Assembly: GCA_944380945.1 (NCBI GenBank)
Contig: CALWJG010000060.1
Span: forward strand, 1-8,853
Reading direction: 5' to 3'
Source: an uncultured Agathobaculum sp.
Lineage (GTDB): Bacteria; Bacillota; Clostridia; Oscillospirales; Butyricicoccaceae
Length of the DNA stretch: 8,853 nucleotides
The position numbers and the translations under genes are program-made. Every line of letters begins with the position of its first letter. Positions within the stretch are counted from its first letter, which is position 1. Under the pieces are notes generated by a model, which was not told where the DNA came from, ran no database searches, and worked only from the letters and a program-made list of their open reading frames with translations. Positions 4,389 to 8,853 of this stretch are shown here, in pieces.

Positions 4389-7382
4389 TTGAAAAAACGT
4401 ATTTTGAGCGGTCTGCTGGCCGCTATGATGCTGGTGACGCCGGCGTTCGCCGCGGGCGGCAGCGCGGCAGACACCGCCGGGCAGCCCGCCGTTACGGCGG
4501 AGGCCTCCGGCGAAACCGTGCTGACCTTCGCGGCCACCCTGCCGGAGTCGTTCAGCACCGACCGCATGGAGGACGCGGTCGTCGAATCAGTGCGCGCTGT
4601 GCTCACGCAGCGCTTGGCGCAGCTCGACCTGGCCGACGCCTCGGTCGATTTCCCGGATGACCGGCAGAGCGTCGTCGTGACGCTGCCCGCCGGCGCGGAG
4701 ACCACGGGCGTCGCGGACTTCCTCGCCCAGACGAACGCGCTGCGCATTGCGGATGCGGCAGGCGACGTCTGGCTGACCAGCGCGGACATCGAGACCGCAG
4801 AGGCCGGCCTCAACGAGGACGATACATACCATGTGCAGCTGACCCTGACCGAGGCGGGACAGGAAAAGCTCGCCGAAAAGGCGGATGGCGCGGACGCCGA
4901 GTATATGCTGTATGTCTCGCTGGACGGCGAGGATGTCGCCAGCCTGACCGCCGCCGCCCTGCAGGAGACCCCCTGCACGCTGACCGGCCCCTTCACCGGA
5001 GACGAGGCGCGGCTGCTCACCGCGTTCATCATGGCGGGCGAGCTGCCCGTCACCCTGACGCCTGTCGAGGCCGAGACCCCGTCTGAGCCGGCCGAACCGG
5101 ACGAGCCCGAGCAGCCCGAAGAGCCGGAGGAGCCGGAGGAGCCGGAACAGCCGGAACAGCCCGAGGAACCCGAAGAGCCCGCCGCGCCGGCCTTCCCGGA
5201 CATCGCCGGGCACTGGGCGGAGGACGCGCTGAACACGGCGGTCGATATGGGCCTGCTCAACGGCGTGAACGGCAAGATCCTGCCCAACAACGCGGTCAAG
5301 CGGTCCGAGGCGGTCGTCATCCTCAACCGCGTGCTGGGCGCCTCTGTTGCGGACAGCACCGCCGGCCTGTCGGGTACGCCGCAGAACGCCTGGTACATCA
5401 ACGACCTGGGCAAGGCCATCCACCTCGGCCTGATCGACACCCGGGACAGCCGCAACTTCAACGCCGCCTCCACCCGCGCGGAGGCCTTCGTGTTGATCGC
5501 ACGCGCGTTTGTCTATGACCGCGCCGAAGCCGCGTCGGATGAGCTGAACGCCTTTACCGACACCGGCTCGATGACCGACGAACAGCTGCAGGCCGCGGCC
5601 GCGCTGGTGGCGGAGGGCATCGTCAACGGCAGCAGCGCAACCACCCTGAATCCGAACGCACAGCTGACCCGCGCGGAATTCGTCACCATGGTCACCCGCG
5701 TGGCGGATCAGATCATCGCGGGCGAGGCCGCGGGCACCGAATCCGACACCCCGGATGCTGAAACCGAAACCCCGGACAGCGAAACCGCGACCACCGACGC
5801 CGATGCGGAAACCGCGGACAGCGAAACCGCGCCTACCGATACCGATGCGGAAACTGCGGACAGTGAAACCACGCCCACGGAGACCGACAGCGAGACCGCA
5901 GACGCGCAGACGCCCGTGCTGCGCGGCGGCAGCGTCATTGCGCAGCCCGTGAGCGAAGTCAAGGGCACCGTGATCAACGGCGACCTGATCTACGCCGTTG
6001 ACGCGGCGGACGTCCGACTGAGCGCCGTGGATGCGAACGGCCGCATCGTGCTCAAGGGCGCGGAGCAGACCGCGCTTTACGCCTCGAACGGCACGGAGAT
6101 CGACCTGCTGGCCGCCGATCCGGCGGGCAGCGCCGAGATCGATCTGAACGACAGCTCCCGGACCGGCACCCTGCTGATCGCGGGCCGCGGCGGCGCAGTT
6201 TCCTTTGCGGGCGAGGCGGACAACATCGAGATCACGGCCTCGGGCCGCACGATCGACCTGTCCGGCCTTGCGGCGGAGACGCTGACCGTGACCGGCAGCA
6301 ACAACACGATCACCGTGAGCGGCAGCATCGGCGCGATCGCCATCGACGGCGGCGCCAAGAACAACCGCCTGACGCTGAACGGCACGGCGGACACCCTGCT
6401 GGTCGCAGGCATCGGCTCGAAGGTGGACGGCAGCGGCAAGGCGGCGGCCGTCGACATCCGCGCGGTGGGCTGCGAGATCACGGTCGCTTCGGATTCCAAG
6501 ATCGAGAACATCGACTCCGGTCTTTCCGGCGTGTCGCTTTCGATGGGCGTGCCGACCAAGGTGCTGCCCGGCGGTTCGCTGGTGACGCAGATCACCTTCC
6601 AGGGCGTGACCGAGCCCAAGATCTGCTCCGCGCAGTGGTACAAGAACGGCAAGCCGATGGCCGGTTACTCCAACGACCATTTTGAGATGACCGCCGACGC
6701 GGTCTCCCGCATCACGACGTATTTCACCTTCACCAAGAACATGGAAACCAGCGTGACCATGGGCTTCAAGCTGACCTATGACAACCCCTCGACCGGCGAG
6801 ACCGAGGAGCTGTATATCGAGAAGACCGTCCCGATCGAAAACTATTCGGACGAGTGGTATTACGAGCGCGACGTCAACCGCGTGCTCAATCTGGTCTCCT
6901 CGACCTACCGCGGCAACTACACCACGTCCTATGCGGTAAACAACGACTACTCGGCGCTCGAGAAGGAGATCTGGATCAACGCCAAGGGCTATTCGAGCAA
7001 AACGCAGTACCTGATCTGGGTCAACCGTGCGTATCCGCACGCCAACGTATTCCAGGGCTCCAAGGGCAACTGGAAGCTGATCAAGTCCTTCCTCGTCGGC
7101 ATCGGCGCGCCCAGCACGCCCACGCCGACCGGCGTGACTACGGTCTCCTACAAGTCCGCGGGCGGCTGGACGACCAGCAGCTACACCGTGCGCCCGGTCG
7201 TCGGCTTCTATCCGGGCACGGGCTATGCGTTCCACTCCCGCCTGTGCTATCCGGGCACGGATACCGAATATGACTTCAGCGCCGGCTATCCGGTCTCGCA
7301 CGGCTGCGTGCGCATGTATAAAAACGATGTGAAGTGGATCTACAACAACATCCCGGTCGGCACGACCGTGGTCATCCACTAA
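4389..7382 (+). CDS. Secreted SLH-anchored L,D-transpeptidase with SecD P1-like domain
   Basis: This 997-residue multidomain surface protein starts at TTG. A signal peptide (1-21, KKRILSGLLAAMMLVTPAFA) is cut probably after AFA. Residues ~42-226 resemble the SecD P1 periplasmic domain: VVVTLPAG, VWLTSADI, LTLTEAGQEKLAE, YVSLDGEDVAS and FTGDEARLL..IMAGELPVTL. A Pro/Glu linker follows (229-265), then three SLH domains (268-317, ~334-378, ~389-440; motifs KRSE, TRAE, TRAE) that typically bind secondary wall polymer. An acidic Thr/Ser linker spans 450-508. Residues ~510-705 are Gly/Asn/Thr-rich beta repeats and ~712-818 are Ig-like (QWYKNGKPMAGY). The C-terminus (~825-997) is a YkuD-type L,D-transpeptidase with His949 (YAFHSRL) and SHGCVR at 970-975, nucleophile Cys973. 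That family forms 3-3 peptidoglycan cross-links or attaches proteins to wall peptides. The catalytic core looks intact. Ends at the bidirectional terminator. Confidence 0.93.
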   Translation: MKKRILSGLLAAMMLVTPAFAAGGSAADTAGQPAVTAEASGETVLTFAATLPESFSTDRMEDAVVESVRAVLTQRLAQLDLADASVDFPDDRQSVVVTLPAGAETTGVADFLAQTNALRIADAAGDVWLTSADIETAEAGLNEDDTYHVQLTLTEAGQEKLAEKADGADAEYMLYVSLDGEDVASLTAAALQETPCTLTGPFTGDEARLLTAFIMAGELPVTLTPVEAETPSEPAEPDEPEQPEEPEEPEEPEQPEQPEEPEEPAAPAFPDIAGHWAEDALNTAVDMGLLNGVNGKILPNNAVKRSEAVVILNRVLGASVADSTAGLSGTPQNAWYINDLGKAIHLGLIDTRDSRNFNAASTRAEAFVLIARAFVYDRAEAASDELNAFTDTGSMTDEQLQAAAALVAEGIVNGSSATTLNPNAQLTRAEFVTMVTRVADQIIAGEAAGTESDTPDAETETPDSETATTDADAETADSETAPTDTDAETADSETTPTETDSETADAQTPVLRGGSVIAQPVSEVKGTVINGDLIYAVDAADVRLSAVDANGRIVLKGAEQTALYASNGTEIDLLAADPAGSAEIDLNDSSRTGTLLIAGRGGAVSFAGEADNIEITASGRTIDLSGLAAETLTVTGSNNTITVSGSIGAIAIDGGAKNNRLTLNGTADTLLVAGIGSKVDGSGKAAAVDIRAVGCEITVASDSKIENIDSGLSGVSLSMGVPTKVLPGGSLVTQITFQGVTEPKICSAQWYKNGKPMAGYSNDHFEMTADAVSRITTYFTFTKNMETSVTMGFKLTYDNPSTGETEELYIEKTVPIENYSDEWYYERDVNRVLNLVSSTYRGNYTTSYAVNNDYSALEKEIWINAKGYSSKTQYLIWVNRAYPHANVFQGSKGNWKLIKSFLVGIGAPSTPTPTGVTTVSYKSAGGWTTSSYTVRPVVGFYPGTGYAFHSRLCYPGTDTEYDFSAGYPVSHGCVRMYKNDVKWIYNNIPVGTTVVIH
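5073..5183 (+). repeat. Pro/Glu-rich linker repeat within the transpeptidase gene
   Basis: Codons for residues 229-265 are tandem PEEP/EPEQ units on a roughly 9-nt GAG-CCG-GAG period. This is a flexible, negatively charged spacer between the SecD-like and SLH parts. Low-complexity DNA of this kind can vary in copy number between strains. Confidence 0.75.
5757..5909 (+). repeat. Degenerate tandem repeat coding an acidic Thr/Ser linker
   Basis: The protein repeats the unit DAETADSETxPTDT (14 residues, 42 nt) with decay, at residues about 457-507, between the SLH and beta-repeat parts. DNA copies such as GATGCGGAAAC(C/T)GCGGACAG(C/T)GAAACC appear at about 5803-5830 and 5845-5872. The composition suits an extended spacer. 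Confidence 0.75.
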
Positions 7383-7407
7383 AGTGCACCAGCAAAAAAG
7401 ACGCACG

Positions 7408-7441
7408 AAAAAACGAGCCACCTTGCGGTGGCTCGTTTTTT
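7408..7441. terminator. Bidirectional intrinsic terminator between convergent genes
   Basis: ACGAGCCACC (7413-7422) pairs perfectly with GGTGGCTCGT (7427-7436) around the loop TTGC. A T6 run follows on the plus strand (7436-7441) and an A6 run precedes it (7408-7413), giving a T6 run on the minus strand. It can end both the transpeptidase gene (stop at 7382) and the lipase-like gene (stop at 7477). Confidence 0.92.
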
Positions 7442-7476
7442 ATCTTTGCGGCATGGCACTGCCCGGCGCAGGCATC

Positions 7477-8838
7477 TCAAAAGCCCTTTTCCTTCAGCCC
7501 GCGCACGAGGCCGACGTAAAACTCGCGCACGTCAAAGCCCGGGATATCCTCGCGCATCAGGTCGATCACGTCGCCGTGCGAGATGCCGCGCCTACCCGGC
7601 ACGGACAGGCTGCCGAGGAAGTGCCCCCACTCGGCCGAGGAACGGGCGACCAGACCGTCGTTTTCCTGCTTGTCGTACTTTTTGACCAGACGCCAGGTGA
7701 AATTCAGCGGGAAGCCCGCGCTTTTCGCGCTGCGCATGGTGCTCATCACGCTCTGGTAGTACACGCCGTCCGCGTCCGGCACAGCCTTGTTGAAGGCCGC
7801 GCAGGCGTCCGCCGCCAGATCGCGCACGCCGCCGAGGAAATCCGGCTTTTCATCCCCCAGCGCGCGGAACACCGCGTTGTACTTGCCCTCCATCTGCCGG
7901 ATCACGCCCGCGGGCAGGGTCTTCAGCAGGCGCTGGGCGAACACACAGCCGCGGTGCGGGGTGTTGACCGTGGTCAGCGAGGCGACATGCGGCGCAAGGC
8001 CGAGGCAGGAGATCGCGTAGCGGCTGTCCAGCCCGCCCTTGGAGTGCGCGATCAGGTTGACCTTGTCCGCGCCGGTCTCCGCCAGCACCTCCTCGATGCG
8101 CGCCTTGAGCTCGGCCGCGGACGCCGCCACGGGCGCGGCCGACTGCTGGCCGCCGTAGTAAAGCGCCGCGCCGCATTTCTGCAGGGTCTGCGGGATGCGG
8201 CCCCAGTAGTTGACGTGCTGCCAGTCGCGGAAAAAGATGCCGTGCACCAGCACGATCGGGTAGCGCGTGCGGCAGTCCTCATTTTCCGCATGCACGGACT
8301 CGCGCTCGAGCCGGCCGCACTCGAAATAGTATTCGCTGCGCGCGGCGTGCAGCACGCGGTAGAACAGATACAGGTTGAACACCGGCACCCACCACGCGAG
8401 CAGCAGCAGCGCGCGCCACACGACGCGCAGCCGCTTACAGGTGATGAGCACGCGGAAAAAGCCGTTTACGATCAGCAGCCCGGTCACCGGCACGCACAGG
8501 AGCAGATCGACCACGATCGGCATCCATGCGGGCGCGCCGGGCAGGAACATATCCAGCCGTCCGGTCAGCCAGAGCGCGATCCACAGCGCGCCGGTCGCCA
8601 CGATGCTCAGGAACGAGACCAGCAGCAGTTCATATCCGCCGAGCAGCGCGCGCAGGCGGCGGGTCGCGCCTTTGGCGCGGCGCGGGCAGATGTGCATCGC
8701 CAGATAGCAGAGCAGCAGCACGATCAGCGCGGCCCCCGCCGGCCAGCCGCCGAGCGGCACGAGCTCGGTGAACACCAGCAGGTAGTTGGCCAGGCAGAAC
8801 AACGCCAGCACACGCAGGATGCGGAATAGGATTGTCAT
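7477..8838 (-). CDS. Five-helix membrane protein with lipase-type alpha/beta-hydrolase domain
   Basis: This 453-residue protein has about five predicted transmembrane helices in its N-terminal third (roughly 5-23, 31-49, 68-91, 105-131, 139-161). An alpha/beta-hydrolase domain follows (~193-450). The hydrolase begins with YPIVLVHGIFFRDW, the strand and oxyanion-loop HG motif of triacylglycerol lipase-like enzymes. It has a nucleophile elbow AHSKGG with Ser266, then ENDGLV with candidate acid Asp394 and ISHGDVIDL with candidate base His421, so the triad looks complete. VNTPHRG (291-297) is also typical of this lipase group. The substrate is unknown; an ester of membrane lipid is plausible. The ATG at 8838 follows an AAAGGGGG purine tract at about 8846-8853. 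Its promoter lies beyond the window, and it converges on the transpeptidase gene. Confidence 0.9.
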   Translation of the reverse strand: MTILFRILRVLALFCLANYLLVFTELVPLGGWPAGAALIVLLLCYLAMHICPRRAKGATRRLRALLGGYELLLVSFLSIVATGALWIALWLTGRLDMFLPGAPAWMPIVVDLLLCVPVTGLLIVNGFFRVLITCKRLRVVWRALLLLAWWVPVFNLYLFYRVLHAARSEYYFECGRLERESVHAENEDCRTRYPIVLVHGIFFRDWQHVNYWGRIPQTLQKCGAALYYGGQQSAAPVAASAAELKARIEEVLAETGADKVNLIAHSKGGLDSRYAISCLGLAPHVASLTTVNTPHRGCVFAQRLLKTLPAGVIRQMEGKYNAVFRALGDEKPDFLGGVRDLAADACAAFNKAVPDADGVYYQSVMSTMRSAKSAGFPLNFTWRLVKKYDKQENDGLVARSSAEWGHFLGSLSVPGRRGISHGDVIDLMREDIPGFDVREFYVGLVRGLKEKGF

Positions 8839-8853
8839 GGTTTTCCCCCTTTT

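Noticed and set aside
4587..7421. 944-codon open frame on the minus strand, opposite the transpeptidase gene
   Set aside because: It is Arg/Gly/Ala/Val-rich with no recognisable domain, and is the frame-shadow expected from high-GC coding DNA. The plus-strand gene has promoter, ribosome binding site, signal peptide and clear domains.
7384..8829. 481-codon open frame on the plus strand, opposite the lipase-like gene
   Set aside because: His/Arg/Gln-rich shadow with no motifs. It would also start just before the terminator of the upstream gene.

Overview
The window looks like a chromosomal segment of a GC-rich Firmicute, most likely a class Clostridia gut lineage of the Oscillospirales/Ruminococcaceae type. 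The evidence is the rplU-prp-rpmA order, an L27 protein with the cleavable N-terminal extension typical of Firmicutes, strong GGAGG-type ribosome binding sites, near-consensus sigma-A promoters, and a surface protein with S-layer homology (SLH) domains. The taxonomic placement is inference. I see no rRNA, tRNA, CRISPR array, transposase or phage gene.

Layout. Positions 1-183 hold a short intergenic repeat and the terminator of the ribosomal protein operon. Positions 184-1100 (minus strand) are rplU (L21), prp (the cysteine protease that trims L27) and rpmA (L27), driven by a clear promoter at 1199-1227 with a structured leader of about 90 nt. Positions 1275-2665 (minus) are rpiA (ribose-5-phosphate isomerase A) followed by an unrecognised single-pass membrane protein with a coiled coil, from a promoter at 2731-2759. 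Positions 2852-4162 (minus) encode a zinc-ribbon/transmembrane/TPR-like protein whose C-terminus resembles LprI/DUF1311. It is divergently transcribed from a 997-residue secreted protein at 4389-7382 (plus). That protein carries a signal peptide, a SecD P1-like domain, a Pro/Glu linker, three SLH domains, an acidic Thr/Ser linker, a beta-rich repeat region, an Ig-like segment and a C-terminal YkuD-type L,D-transpeptidase domain. A bidirectional terminator separates it from the convergent gene at 7477-8838 (minus), a five-helix membrane protein fused to an alpha/beta-hydrolase of the lipase type.

How the parts work together. The left half is housekeeping: ribosome assembly and maturation, and the pentose phosphate pathway. 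The right half is cell envelope: a wall-anchored peptidoglycan cross-linking enzyme, a divergent membrane protein with a possible lysozyme-inhibitor-like domain, and a membrane-tethered lipase-like enzyme. The most unusual item is the SecD P1-like domain (without SecD's membrane helices) at the N-terminus of the SLH/L,D-transpeptidase protein. Nearly all the sequence is accounted for by genes; no gene-free stretch exceeds 300 bases.
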